A stretch of 64,000 bases of DNA from Fusobacterium necrogenes (GTDB lineage: Bacteria; Fusobacteriota; Fusobacteriia; Fusobacteriales; Fusobacteriaceae): assembly GCF_900450765.1 (NCBI RefSeq), contig NZ_UGGU01000003.1, positions 868,001 through 932,000 of the forward strand. Reading direction: 5' to 3'. Below, one piece after another: positions 52,753 to 61,263 of this stretch. The notes beneath the pieces are model-generated. The model was not told where the DNA came from, ran no database searches, and worked only from the letters and a program-made list of their open reading frames with translations. Position 1 is the first letter of the stretch. Every line of letters starts with the position of its first letter. A program made the translations under genes and the position numbers.

Positions 52753-53376
52753 CTATCTTCCCCAAGTATCTGTATTTTTATTCCAAGAAGCAGCTATTTC
52801 AGCTTCCTCTTCAGTTAAATATTTTTCTTCTTTTGCTAATTCAAGTAATGCTGTGAAGTTAGATAAAGTTTCCCATTTGATATTTTTTTCTCCAAAGTTT
52901 TTATAAGCTTTATCAAACTCATAAGAGAAGATAGCTAGTACTTCTACTTCTTTGGCTCCTTCATTTCTAGCAGCTTCAACAGCTTTTATTGAGCTTCCCC
53001 CAGTAGAGATTAAGTCTTCAATTACAATAACTTTTTTTCCTTCAAAATCTGCTCCTTCTATTTGTCTTCCTGCTCCGTGAGCTTTTTTCTCTCCTCTTAT
53101 ATAACTCATTGGTTTATTCATAAGTTGTGCTATAAAAGCTGCCCAAGGAATTCCAGCAGTTGCTGTTCCTGCTACTACATCAAAATCTTTTTCAGATAAT
53201 TTTTTTATAAACTCATCTACTACTACTTGTCTTTCAACAGGATATCCTATCATTTTTCTATTGTCACAATAGATTGGACTTTTGATTCCAGATACAAATG
53301 TAAATGGTTCCTTTACGTTTAATTTTACTGCTCCTGTGCTTAATAATGATTTTGCTACATCTTTTGCTCTACTCAT
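52753..53376 (-). CDS. pyrE: Orotate phosphoribosyltransferase
   Basis: A 207-aa transferase making orotidine 5'-phosphate from orotate and PRPP. The PRPP-binding signature is KVIVIEDLISTGGSSIKAVE. The orotate loop KSPIYCDNRKM is intact. I start at MSRAKDVAKSLL (53376), as most homologs do; a start ten codons earlier lies inside the pyrC 3' end and has no good ribosome binding site. It overlaps pyrC and is the last gene of the pyr operon. Confidence 0.95.
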   Translation of the reverse strand: MSRAKDVAKSLLSTGAVKLNVKEPFTFVSGIKSPIYCDNRKMIGYPVERQVVVDEFIKKLSEKDFDVVAGTATAGIPWAAFIAQLMNKPMSYIRGEKKAHGAGRQIEGADFEGKKVIVIEDLISTGGSSIKAVEAARNEGAKEVEVLAIFSYEFDKAYKNFGEKNIKWETLSNFTALLELAKEEKYLTEEEAEIAASWNKNTDTWGR

Positions 53377-54583
53377 GATAATTAATTTCCCTCCCATATT
53401 TTCCATAAAACTCTTTATTTGAATATACTATTTGACCTCTTAAAATTGTTGTAACAACTCTTCCACCTCTATTAAATTTTTCATATGGTGTCCAATTTGC
53501 TTTAGTTATTACATCATCATCTTTTATAGCTGACTTATCATCTCTATCTATTATTACTAAATCAGCGTCATATCCAACTTGAATTTTTCCTTTATTTGCT
53601 ATATTAAAAATTTCAGCTGGTTTTGTACACATTACCTCAATAAGTCTTGCCATTGAGATTTTCCCTTCATCTACACCTTTCAGCATCATCTCAAGTGAGT
53701 TTTCTACTCCAGGTATACCAAAAGTAAGTTTTGCTAATTTTTCCTCTATTAGATGAGGTGCATGGTCTGTTCCTATTGTATCAATAGTCCCATCAGCAAG
53801 AGCTTTCCATAACTCCTCATTATCCTCTTTAGTTTTTAATTCTGGCTTCATTCTAAGTAACATTGAACTTCTCTCATCAGCATTTACATCATCTACATTT
53901 AAGAAAAGATGATGTGGAGTAACTTCTCCGTAAACTTTTAATCCCTTAGCCTTTGCTTCTCTTAACATCTTAGCTTCACTAGCTTTTGATAGATGACATA
54001 GATATAATGGTTTATCATATTTTTCACAAAGCTCAATAGCTTTGGCTACCATCTCTTCTTCAGCATGTACAGATATAATTTTTGATTCTCTAAAAATATT
54101 TTCTATAACACTATCTTCTGTTATTAACATATCTCCAGTAGACATATTTAAAAATATCTTTGTAGAAGCAGCCTTATCTATTACTTTTTTTATCTCTTCA
54201 CTGTTATCGTTTCTACTTCCACCAAAATTAAATCCATAGTCTACATATGATTTTCCAACCATCATAGCTCTTTTTTCTTCAAATATTTCAGAAGTAGTTA
54301 CAGCTGGTACTGTATTTGGCATATCAATAAATGTAGTAACTCCACCTCTAGCACAAGCCATACTTCCAGTCATGAAATCCTCTTTATGAGAAAGTCCTGG
54401 GTCTCTCATATGGCAATGAGCATCTACCACTCCAGGAATTACCCATTTTCCTTTAGCATCTACTACCTCTAATCTTCCTTCTGGAATATTTTCCGATATC
54501 TCTATTATTTTCCCATCTGCTGTTAATATATCTGTAACTTTTTCTACTCCATCAATTAGAATTCTACAGTTTTTTATTAGCAT
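53369..54583 (-). CDS. pyrC: Dihydroorotase
   Basis: A 404-aa class I amidohydrolase cyclising carbamoyl aspartate to dihydroorotate. Metal-site motifs: VDAHCHMRDPG (HxH), the later VHAEE, CHLSKASEA and TIGTDHAPHLIEEK. The start overlaps the pyrF stop in ATGCTAA, implying translational coupling. It resembles the Firmicute-type pyrC rather than the small E. coli form. Confidence 0.95.
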   Translation of the reverse strand: MLIKNCRILIDGVEKVTDILTADGKIIEISENIPEGRLEVVDAKGKWVIPGVVDAHCHMRDPGLSHKEDFMTGSMACARGGVTTFIDMPNTVPAVTTSEIFEEKRAMMVGKSYVDYGFNFGGSRNDNSEEIKKVIDKAASTKIFLNMSTGDMLITEDSVIENIFRESKIISVHAEEEMVAKAIELCEKYDKPLYLCHLSKASEAKMLREAKAKGLKVYGEVTPHHLFLNVDDVNADERSSMLLRMKPELKTKEDNEELWKALADGTIDTIGTDHAPHLIEEKLAKLTFGIPGVENSLEMMLKGVDEGKISMARLIEVMCTKPAEIFNIANKGKIQVGYDADLVIIDRDDKSAIKDDDVITKANWTPYEKFNRGGRVVTTILRGQIVYSNKEFYGKYGREINYHE

Positions 54584-55305
54584 AATCCTGCCTCTTTCAT
54601 TCCTTCTAAGATTTCTGCCTCTACCATTTGTGCTGCTTTAGCTGGGTCTTCATTTTTAGTAATTGGTCTACCTACTACTAAGAAATCACATCCATTTATT
54701 ATAGCATCTTTTGGAGTCATTATTCTCTCTTGGTCATTTGTAGCTGACCATTTTGGTCTTACTCCTGGGCACACAGTTTTGAAATCTTTTCCACAAGTAT
54801 CTTTTATAAGTTTAGCTTCCCATGGAGAACATACTACTCCATCTAATCCAGATGTTTTTACAAGTTTTGCCCAGTTTAAAGCTAAATCAGCAAGAGAAAG
54901 TTTTGATTGGAAAGTCTCCTCTACATCTTCTACTGATAAACTTGTTAAAACTGTAACTCCTATTACAAGGTTATCTTGATTTATTTTTTTAACCTCTTCT
55001 GCAACTTTAGTCATCATCTTTCTTCCACCACTAGCATGTACATTGAACATAAATACATTTTGCTTAGCAGCAAACACAGAAGCCATAGCTGTTGTATTTG
55101 GAATATCGTGGAATTTTAAATCCAAGAAAACTTTTTTCCCTTTAGTAGAAAGATACTCTATTATCTCTCCTTTAGAGTTTAAGAAAAGTTCTAATCCAAC
55201 TTTATAAAAAGTTGCTCCATCTCCAATTTTTTCTACAAGCTCTTTTGCTTGGTCAGCTGTTGGGAAATCCAAAGCTATTATCATTCTATCCTTAGCACTA
55301 TACAT
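54577..55305 (-). CDS. pyrF: Orotidine 5'-phosphate decarboxylase
   Basis: A 242-aa decarboxylase producing UMP, the last step of the pathway. The signature DLKFHDIPNTTAMA with catalytic Lys/Asp pairs is present, along with VCPGVRPKW and DFLVVGRPIT near the C-terminus. Ribosome binding site AAGGAGA. It follows a 252-bp gap that contains a long palindromic element. Confidence 0.96.
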   Translation of the reverse strand: MYSAKDRMIIALDFPTADQAKELVEKIGDGATFYKVGLELFLNSKGEIIEYLSTKGKKVFLDLKFHDIPNTTAMASVFAAKQNVFMFNVHASGGRKMMTKVAEEVKKINQDNLVIGVTVLTSLSVEDVEETFQSKLSLADLALNWAKLVKTSGLDGVVCSPWEAKLIKDTCGKDFKTVCPGVRPKWSATNDQERIMTPKDAIINGCDFLVVGRPITKNEDPAKAAQMVEAEILEGMKEAGLC

Positions 55306-55368
55306 AAATCTATCTCCTTTTTAATTTGATTTTAGATAATTTTATCCAAATTAATTATTAACAAAAGA

Positions 55369-55535
55369 TGAAAACTCAAAGATTTGCGAAAATTACGGAG
55401 AAAAGTTAGATTAACTCAGCGAAGTTGAACGCTAAAAAAAGCAATAAGCCAAAGGCTTAACCCTTGCTTTTTTAGTGAGATAAGCCATAGTTAATCAACT
55501 TTTTGTAGTCTGAAGCAAATCTTAGGTTTCATTTA
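55369..55535. repeat. Long palindromic element between pyrD and pyrF
   Basis: An imperfect palindrome of about 165 nt. Outer arms GAAAACTCAAAGATTTGC/GCAAATCTTAGGTTTC, middle arms AGTTAGATTAACT/AGTTAATCAACT, inner arms CTAAAAAAGCAA/TTGCTTTTTTAG. The central 96 nt (55405-55500) is an inverted near-copy of 57380-57475. The inner stem resembles a terminator pointing along the pyr operon, so it may lower expression of the distal genes. Confidence 0.8.
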
Positions 55536-55557
55536 AATTTTTATTTTTTTGATAAAA

Positions 55558-56475
55558 TTATCTGTGAGCTGTCCCTACTAACTCACTTATATTTTCAAGT
55601 ACATTCTCTTCACAATATTTTTGTAATCCCTCAGCTATTTCTACAGCTAGCATAGGATTAGAGAAAATAGCTGAACCTATTGATATCATAGAAGCTCCAG
55701 CCATTATAAACTCAAGAGCATCTTCTACTGAAGCTATTCCTCCCATTCCAATAATAGGAATATTTACAGCTTTATATACTTGATAAACCATTCTTACAGC
55801 TACAGGTTTTACAGCTGGTCCAGAAAATCCTCCAAAAGTATTTCCTAATACTGGTTTTTTAGTTCTTATATCTATTACCATTCCAAGTAAAGTATTGATA
55901 AGAGATACTGCATCTGCTCCATTTTCCTCTACTATCTTAGCTATACTAGCTATATCAGTAACATTTGGAGAAAGTTTTACTACTAATGGTTTAGATGTAA
56001 CTTTTCTTACCTCTCCTGTTACTCTAGCAGCTACCTCTGGATTAGCTCCAAAAGCCATACCTCCATCTTTTACATTTGGACAAGAGATATTTAACTCTAC
56101 TACTGCTATTTCAGGAATTTTATCTACTCTTTTTGCTATTTCAACATACTCCTCTACAGTTTTTCCGTTGATATTAGCTATTATATTTGTAGTTATTCCT
56201 TGAGCTTTCATCTCTGGTAAAATGTGAGATTCAAAATAATCTATTCCAGGATTTTCAAGTCCTACACAGTTTAACATTCCAGCAGGAGTTTCAGCTATTC
56301 TTGTACCATAGTTTCCATCTCTTGGCTCCACAGTAAGCCCTTTTATTCCTATTCCCCCTAATATATTTGGGTCAAAATACTCTTTATATTCCATTCCAAA
56401 TCCAAAACAACCAGAAGAAGTTACTATCGGATTTTTAAAATCTACACCTAAAAATTTGGTTTGTAATCTGTTCAT
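55558..56475 (-). CDS. pyrD: Dihydroorotate dehydrogenase, type 1B catalytic subunit
   Basis: A 305-aa FMN-dependent enzyme oxidising dihydroorotate to orotate, working with PyrK. Catalytic Cys in VVELNISCPNVKDGG and FMN block GMGGIASVEDALEFIMAGAS are visible. I start at MNRLQTKFLGV (56475) with a GGAGGA site; the longer frame overlaps the pyrK stop. Type 1B enzymes pass electrons to NAD through PyrK's FAD and [2Fe-2S] cluster. Confidence 0.95.
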   Translation of the reverse strand: MNRLQTKFLGVDFKNPIVTSSGCFGFGMEYKEYFDPNILGGIGIKGLTVEPRDGNYGTRIAETPAGMLNCVGLENPGIDYFESHILPEMKAQGITTNIIANINGKTVEEYVEIAKRVDKIPEIAVVELNISCPNVKDGGMAFGANPEVAARVTGEVRKVTSKPLVVKLSPNVTDIASIAKIVEENGADAVSLINTLLGMVIDIRTKKPVLGNTFGGFSGPAVKPVAVRMVYQVYKAVNIPIIGMGGIASVEDALEFIMAGASMISIGSAIFSNPMLAVEIAEGLQKYCEENVLENISELVGTAHR

Positions 56476-56491
56476 CTTTTCCTCCAACAAA

Positions 56492-57298
56492 TTAATTTCC
56501 ACAACAAGTTTCAGTTTTTTCTACAACTGGGTCAAAGTCTACAATAGTTTCAGAATCAAAAACAGGTCCATCATGGCAAACTTTTTTCATTCCAAATTTT
56601 GTTTTGATTGAGCAACCAACACAAGCTTTTACTCCACAAGCCATTCTAGCTTCCAATGAAATTTCACATTTAGTTTCAAATTTCTTAGCTGTTTTTGCAA
56701 CTGCTTCCATCATTTTTTGTGGTCCACAAGTAAATACCATATCATATTTTTTAACTTTCATTAATTCTTCCATTTTAACTATAACATTTCCATGTATACC
56801 TACAGAACCATCATCAGTTGTAATATAGTTCTCTATTCCATCAAGATTGAAATTTGACATTATCTCCATAGCTTCTTTGTTTCTTCCACCAGCTATAAAA
56901 GTAACTTTATTATTTTTAGATAAAACTTCTATTAATAGTTTCATTGGAGCCATTCCCATTCCTCCACCTACTACTAATAACTCTTTCCCAGAGATTTCTG
57001 TTGTAAATCCTGTTCCAAGTGGTCCTTGAATATTGATTATCTCTCCAGCTTTCATAGAGACTAAATCTTTAGTTCCTCCACCTTTTATCTCATAATAAAA
57101 CTCTAAAATATTATTCTCTTTATCTGCATAATGTAAGCTGATAGGTCTTCTTAAAAAATATACACCATTTTTACATTGTAACATATAAAACTGTCCAGCT
57201 TTAGCAGTTTTTACTGTTTTATCTCCTTTTACTTTCATAAGGTAGTTGTGTCCAGCAACTAATTTGTTTTCTAAAATTTCACAATTTTCTAAAAACAT
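56492..57298 (-). CDS. pyrK: Dihydroorotate dehydrogenase electron transfer subunit
   Basis: A 268-aa FAD/[2Fe-2S] protein relaying electrons from PyrD to NAD+. FAD-binding RRPISLHYAD, NAD-binding LLVVGGGMGMAPM, and C-terminal cluster cysteines in CGVKACVGCSIKT plus KKVCHDGPVF are visible. The start ATG at 57298 has GGGAGGA upstream. The gene is separated from pyrD by 16 bp and from pyrB by a palindromic element. Confidence 0.95.
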   Translation of the reverse strand: MFLENCEILENKLVAGHNYLMKVKGDKTVKTAKAGQFYMLQCKNGVYFLRRPISLHYADKENNILEFYYEIKGGGTKDLVSMKAGEIINIQGPLGTGFTTEISGKELLVVGGGMGMAPMKLLIEVLSKNNKVTFIAGGRNKEAMEIMSNFNLDGIENYITTDDGSVGIHGNVIVKMEELMKVKKYDMVFTCGPQKMMEAVAKTAKKFETKCEISLEARMACGVKACVGCSIKTKFGMKKVCHDGPVFDSETIVDFDPVVEKTETCCGN

Positions 57299-57339
57299 TT
57301 TTCCTCCCAATACTTCAAAATACTTATATTTATATAGAA

Positions 57340-57515
57340 AAACTCAAAAGAAAACTAAGAATTGTTTCATATTCCAAGAAGTTGATTAACTATAGCTTAT
57401 CTCACTAAAAATGCAAGGGTTAAGTCTTCGACTTATTGCATTTTTTAGTGTTCGATTTCGCTGAGTTAATCTAACTTCTCTCCATAAATTACACAATTCT
57501 TTGAGTTTTCTTTAA
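57340..57515. repeat. Long palindromic element between pyrB and pyrK
   Basis: About 170 nt with outer arms AAAGAAAACTAAGAATTG and CAATTCTTTGAGTTTTCTTT, nearly the same arms as the ppdK terminator at 3.55 kb. The loop is filled by a second palindrome (57380-57475), which is the inverted near-copy of 55405-55500. It contains the TAGTGTTCGATTTCGCT module shared with 23.55 kb. Confidence 0.8.
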
Positions 57516-57541
57516 TTTTATTTACTATTCAAATTATGTTT

Positions 57542-58606
57542 TTAAATTTCCTTACCACAGTAATAACAGAATTTTCCATAATCTTTTACCACTACTTTAT
57601 TCTCTGTCTCTTCATAATGAGTTACACACTTAGGATTTTTACAAACAGTTAAGAAGTGTCCTTCAACTTCCTCTTTCTCCTCTTTTCTAGGAGCAGTGGA
57701 ATTTTTTAATCCTAGTGCTAAAACATACATAGCCTCTCTTGTAGGAACTCCATTTGCTGCTTGTTTAAAATATAGTGCATGCTTTGTATCATCTAAATCT
57801 ATATTTATCTCATCTACTCTTGGTAGTGGATGTAATATTATCATATGCTCTTGACACTTATTTAATATAGTATCCTTAGATATTTTGTAAACTCCACTTA
57901 CTTTATTATACTCCTCTATATCATCAAATCTTTCTCTTTGAATTCTTGTCATATAAAGTACATCTATCTCTTTTAATATTGGTTCATACTCAGAACAGAT
58001 ATGGTATTTCATTCCTTTTTCATCTAACTCTTTAGTGATGTACTCTGGTATTTGTATTGATTCTGGAGCTACGAAATAAAACTCTCCACCAAACATCTCT
58101 AATGCTTTAGTAAGAGAGTGTACAGTTCTTCCATATTTTAAATCTCCTACAAAAGCTATTTTAATATTTTCAATTCTTCCAATCTCTTTTTTTATTGTAA
58201 ATAAGTCTAAAAGAGTTTGACTAGGGTGTTCATTTGCTCCATCTCCAGCATTGATAACAGGATTTTTAGAAATTTCAGAAGCGAATTTTGCCGCTCCCTC
58301 TATATAGTGTCTCATAACTATTATATCAGAGTAAGCCTCTACCATTTTTATAGTATCTCTTAAAGACTCCCCTTTCTTTAATGAAGTAGCATCTGGAGAA
58401 TCAAATCCTAAAACTTGTGCTCCTAATCTATAAGCTGCTGATGTAAATGATAATCTTGTTCTTGTTGAAGGTTCAAAGAATAAACTTCCTACTATTTTCC
58501 CCTTTGCCAACTCTGCTTCTGATTTTTGTGAAAGTTCATTTGCTACTTCTAATACTTCTAATATCTCTTCTTTTGTTAAATCTTTAATAGATATGAAGTT
58601 TTTCAT
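57542..58606 (-). CDS. pyrB: Aspartate carbamoyltransferase with fused PyrI-type zinc module
   Basis: Condenses carbamoyl phosphate and aspartate. Catalytic-chain motifs: FFEPSTRTRLSF (44-55), HPSQTLLDLF and HPLPRVDEI. The family catalytic chain is ~305-310 aa; this protein has 354. The extra C-terminal tail (about 315-354) has Cys322-x4-Cys327 and Cys347-x2-Cys350 in a VCKNPKCVTHYEE...CYYCGKEI layout, very like the zinc-binding domain of the E. coli regulatory chain PyrI. The nucleotide-binding allosteric domain of PyrI is absent. It is first in the operon, behind a leader-peptide attenuator. Confidence 0.93.
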   Translation of the reverse strand: MKNFISIKDLTKEEILEVLEVANELSQKSEAELAKGKIVGSLFFEPSTRTRLSFTSAAYRLGAQVLGFDSPDATSLKKGESLRDTIKMVEAYSDIIVMRHYIEGAAKFASEISKNPVINAGDGANEHPSQTLLDLFTIKKEIGRIENIKIAFVGDLKYGRTVHSLTKALEMFGGEFYFVAPESIQIPEYITKELDEKGMKYHICSEYEPILKEIDVLYMTRIQRERFDDIEEYNKVSGVYKISKDTILNKCQEHMIILHPLPRVDEINIDLDDTKHALYFKQAANGVPTREAMYVLALGLKNSTAPRKEEKEEVEGHFLTVCKNPKCVTHYEETENKVVVKDYGKFCYYCGKEI

Positions 58607-58646
58607 ACTTTCTTTTCCTCCTGTTAAAATGTATCGAGTTAAACAT

Positions 58647-58695
58647 AAAAAAAGGAATGAACTCTCCTTTAGATAAAGAGAGGTAACATTCCTTT
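58647..58695 (-). terminator. Attenuator terminator in the pyrB leader
   Basis: On the minus strand AAAGGAATG (58687-58695) pairs with CATTCCTTT (58651-58659), with an inner CTCTC/GAGAG stem, ending in a T7 run (58647-58653). The leader ORF stop codon (58669-58671) lies in the hairpin interior, so a terminating ribosome would prevent it from folding. pyrB starts about 40 nt further on. Confidence 0.85.
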
Positions 58696-58794
58696 CATTC
58701 TCTTAATAACTAAAAATTCTAAAAATATAAAATAGTCAGAAAATAGATAAAAAACAAAATAAATATGTTTTAATTTTTCAATAAAGTTTCTCAT
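58669..58794 (-). CDS. pyrB leader peptide (41 codons), candidate pyrimidine attenuation peptide
   Basis: An ORF of 41 codons beginning MRNFIEKLKHIYFVFYLF and ending GMLPLFI. GGGAGGA lies six bases before the ATG. It is very rich in Phe, Ile, Leu and Tyr (U-rich codons). Its TAA stop is inside the terminator hairpin. Architecture and spacing parallel the carA leader: promoter, strong ribosome binding site, U-rich 41-44 codon ORF, overlapping terminator. The peptides share little sequence, as expected if translation itself, not the product, is what matters. Confidence 0.78.
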   Translation of the reverse strand: MRNFIEKLKHIYFVFYLFSDYFIFLEFLVIKRMKGMLPLFI

Positions 58795-58831
58795 CTTTAT
58801 TCCTCCCTATCTTAGTAACTGTATCTTTATC

Positions 58832-58860
58832 ATCCTAACACAATTTTCATTTTTTTTCAA
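58832..58860 (-). promoter_or_regulatory. Promoter of the pyrB leader
   Basis: Minus-strand TTGAAA (58855-58860), 17-bp spacer, TAGGAT (58832-58837), about 30 bp before the leader's start codon. Confidence 0.65.
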
Positions 58861-58868
58861 GTAAGAAT

Positions 58869-59837
58869 TTATTTTTTTAATATATCAATAAGTTGTGTTT
58901 TATAAATATCCAAATTTTCTATTAAATCCTCTATCTGTTCCTTTGTAAGTTTTACAGTTTTATCAGTAGTTGGTACATTTTTAAATCCCTCACTTACTTC
59001 TATATTAGTAACTGGAAACATATAGTTCTCTTCGCTCATAATTTTTTGAAACTTGTCAGATAAAACTCTCTCCATAAATTTCTTAGCTCCATCTTTAACC
59101 TCTTTTTTATTTACTAGAGCTGCTCCCTCTTGATAGATATAGTTTCCATCTTCTAATAAGAAACTATCATATTTAGATGAATCCTCTCCTGTAAAAAATA
59201 GATTACTTGTTGCATACCCCACCATCATAGGTGCTTCTCCTGCTGTAAACTTTGCAAAAGCTTCACTCCAACCTGGCTCTACACTATATATTGCTGGTTT
59301 TAATTCCTTCCAAAAATCTAGCCAATTCTCTCCATAAAGTGCTATACTCCACTGAAGTGCCTCTTCCCCTGTAATAGAAACTTTTGGATTTTCTACCATA
59401 AGTTGCTTAGTCATAGCTCCAAGCTCTTTTAATGATTTAGGTGGAGTAGATATTTTTTCCTTATTATAGTTTATAGCTAGAATTCCATAATCCATAGGAA
59501 TTACATACTCACTACTCATTTTAAAACTTTCATTAGCTATATTATCTATATTTTTTGGCACGTATGGCAATATTAAATTTTCTCTTCTTGCCATCTCAGT
59601 AGTAAGCTCTGTAAGTCCCACTACTACATCTGCTCTAGGTCTTTTCTTTTCAAGTTTTAATCTTCCTACTATACCATCTATTGAGATAAATTTTATACTG
59701 TCTCCAGTTTCTTTTTTAAAAACCCTTCCATACTCCTTCTCTATCCATTTCATAGAACTAGGTCCATAAATAATTATTTCTTCAGCATTAATATTAATTC
59801 CAATAATAAACAAACATCCAAATAAAATTTTTCGCAT
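58869..59837 (-). CDS. Extracellular solute-binding protein, thiamine ABC (TbpA/ThiB) type
   Basis: A 322-aa periplasmic binding protein with signal peptide ending ININA and no lipobox. The mature start IIIYGPSSMKWIEKEYGRVF followed by ADVVVGLTE matches thiamine/iron-type class II binding proteins; GWSEAFAKFTAGEAPMMVGY is typical of TbpA relatives. No permease or ATPase gene is adjacent, so it is an orphan here. Thiamine is the best guess for ligand. It lies directly upstream of the pyrB promoter and 23 bp after the PepV-like gene. Confidence 0.75.
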   Translation of the reverse strand: MRKILFGCLFIIGININAEEIIIYGPSSMKWIEKEYGRVFKKETGDSIKFISIDGIVGRLKLEKKRPRADVVVGLTELTTEMARRENLILPYVPKNIDNIANESFKMSSEYVIPMDYGILAINYNKEKISTPPKSLKELGAMTKQLMVENPKVSITGEEALQWSIALYGENWLDFWKELKPAIYSVEPGWSEAFAKFTAGEAPMMVGYATSNLFFTGEDSSKYDSFLLEDGNYIYQEGAALVNKKEVKDGAKKFMERVLSDKFQKIMSEENYMFPVTNIEVSEGFKNVPTTDKTVKLTKEQIEDLIENLDIYKTQLIDILKK

Positions 59838-59860
59838 TTTTTACTCCTTATAAAAATATC

Positions 59861-61243
59861 CTATTTTGCTAATTTATAAATAGCTTCTGTATAAATTCTT
59901 AATAATGTATCTATTTTATCTACCTCTAAATACTCATTTTTTTGATGCATATTATCTACTTGAGATGAAAGTAAAGCTCCAAAAGCAACTCCATTAGTTA
60001 CCGTTCTAGCATAAGTCCCTCCACCAATAGCGATAGGCTCACTTATAGTATCTCCAGTTATGTCTTTATAGATACCCATAAGAGTAGATACTAAGAAACT
60101 ATCTTTTGCTACGTAAAGTGAAGCAGTATTTCCAGCTACTTCTACTTCCATTTTATCTTCAACTTTTTCTTTTATTATATTTATAATCTTTATATTATCT
60201 ACATGAACTGGACATCTTATATCTATACAAACTTCTAAGATTCCATCTTTTAATGTGGTTTTTCCTATATTTAAAGTAAGTTCTCCACTTTCACTATCTT
60301 CAAAATTAACACCTAAAGATTTTCCATTTAACTCCATTTTAATGTAAGCGTTGAAGAACTCTACCAGAGATTTTAGCTCCTCATTTTTTACATCTACAAG
60401 TTTTAAAAACTCAAATAGTGCTGATACAGAGTTGTATCCTAATTTTGGCTTAGAAGCATGAGCAGATTTACCATAAGAGTTGATTAAATAGTTTTCTCCT
60501 ACTAACTCACAAGTTACTTTATACTCTTTATCTGCATTATATTTTTCTATTGCTTCCTCTACTCCAGCTACAAATGATTTAGGAATATTTAATTCACATC
60601 TCTCTGGAACAGAGTTAAAAGCATTTCCTCCTACAAGTGATACCTCTTTTAAAGTAGGATAATTGTTATTTAATATAATATGTACTATTCCCTTTTCAGC
60701 AAAAGTAACTGGAAAATTCGAATCTGGTGTAAAAGCTAATGTAGGTTGTGGCATCTTTAAAGTATTGAAATAGTAGTCCATACACTTACTTCCACTCTCT
60801 TCATTTGCTCCTAATATCATTCTAACTTTTCTATTTAATTTTATTCCAGAATCCATTATAGTTTTCATAGCATATAGGCAGATTACAGAGGGTCCCTTAT
60901 CATCTAGTGTTCCTCTTCCATATATTTTACCATCTACAATAGCACCACTATATGGAGGATAATCCCAATCTTCTCCTTCTGGTACAACGTCTACGTGTCC
61001 TAATACTCCTAGTACCTCTTCTCCCTCTCCAAACTCTATTGTTATAGCATAATTATTATAGTTGACTACTTCAAATCCTAATTCTTTTCCTAATTCTGCA
61101 AAATAATTTAACGCTTTAGCTGGTCCCTCTCCAAAAGGCATCCCTTGTCTACTTTCTTCCAGTGTACTCTTTATTTGTACAGAGCCTTGTATATGTTTTA
61201 TAACTTCATTTTTATATGATAAAACTTTTTCTTGTAAATCCAT
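59861..61243 (-). CDS. pepV: M20 family dipeptidase, PepV type
   Basis: A 460-aa zinc metallopeptidase of the M20A/PepV family cleaving dipeptides. Metal ligands lie in VLGHVDVVPEGE, YGRGTLDDKGP and GANEESGSKCMDYY; a final ligand is in AIGGGTYARTV. The ATG at 61243 is favoured because GGAGG is five bases upstream; a start four codons earlier lacks one. Peptide use fits the amino-acid-fermenting lifestyle of fusobacteria. Confidence 0.9.
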   Translation of the reverse strand: MDLQEKVLSYKNEVIKHIQGSVQIKSTLEESRQGMPFGEGPAKALNYFAELGKELGFEVVNYNNYAITIEFGEGEEVLGVLGHVDVVPEGEDWDYPPYSGAIVDGKIYGRGTLDDKGPSVICLYAMKTIMDSGIKLNRKVRMILGANEESGSKCMDYYFNTLKMPQPTLAFTPDSNFPVTFAEKGIVHIILNNNYPTLKEVSLVGGNAFNSVPERCELNIPKSFVAGVEEAIEKYNADKEYKVTCELVGENYLINSYGKSAHASKPKLGYNSVSALFEFLKLVDVKNEELKSLVEFFNAYIKMELNGKSLGVNFEDSESGELTLNIGKTTLKDGILEVCIDIRCPVHVDNIKIINIIKEKVEDKMEVEVAGNTASLYVAKDSFLVSTLMGIYKDITGDTISEPIAIGGGTYARTVTNGVAFGALLSSQVDNMHQKNEYLEVDKIDTLLRIYTEAIYKLAK

Positions 61244-61263
61244 AATAACCTCCATATTTTTTA

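Noticed and set aside
58621-58868. PyrR-binding leader for the pyr operon
   Set aside because: I could not find a PyrR-type binding loop or anti-antiterminator; the terminator with overlapping leader ORF explains the region better.
59838-59860. TPP riboswitch before the thiamine-type binding protein
   Set aside because: Only 23 bp separate it from the upstream gene; there is no room for a riboswitch.
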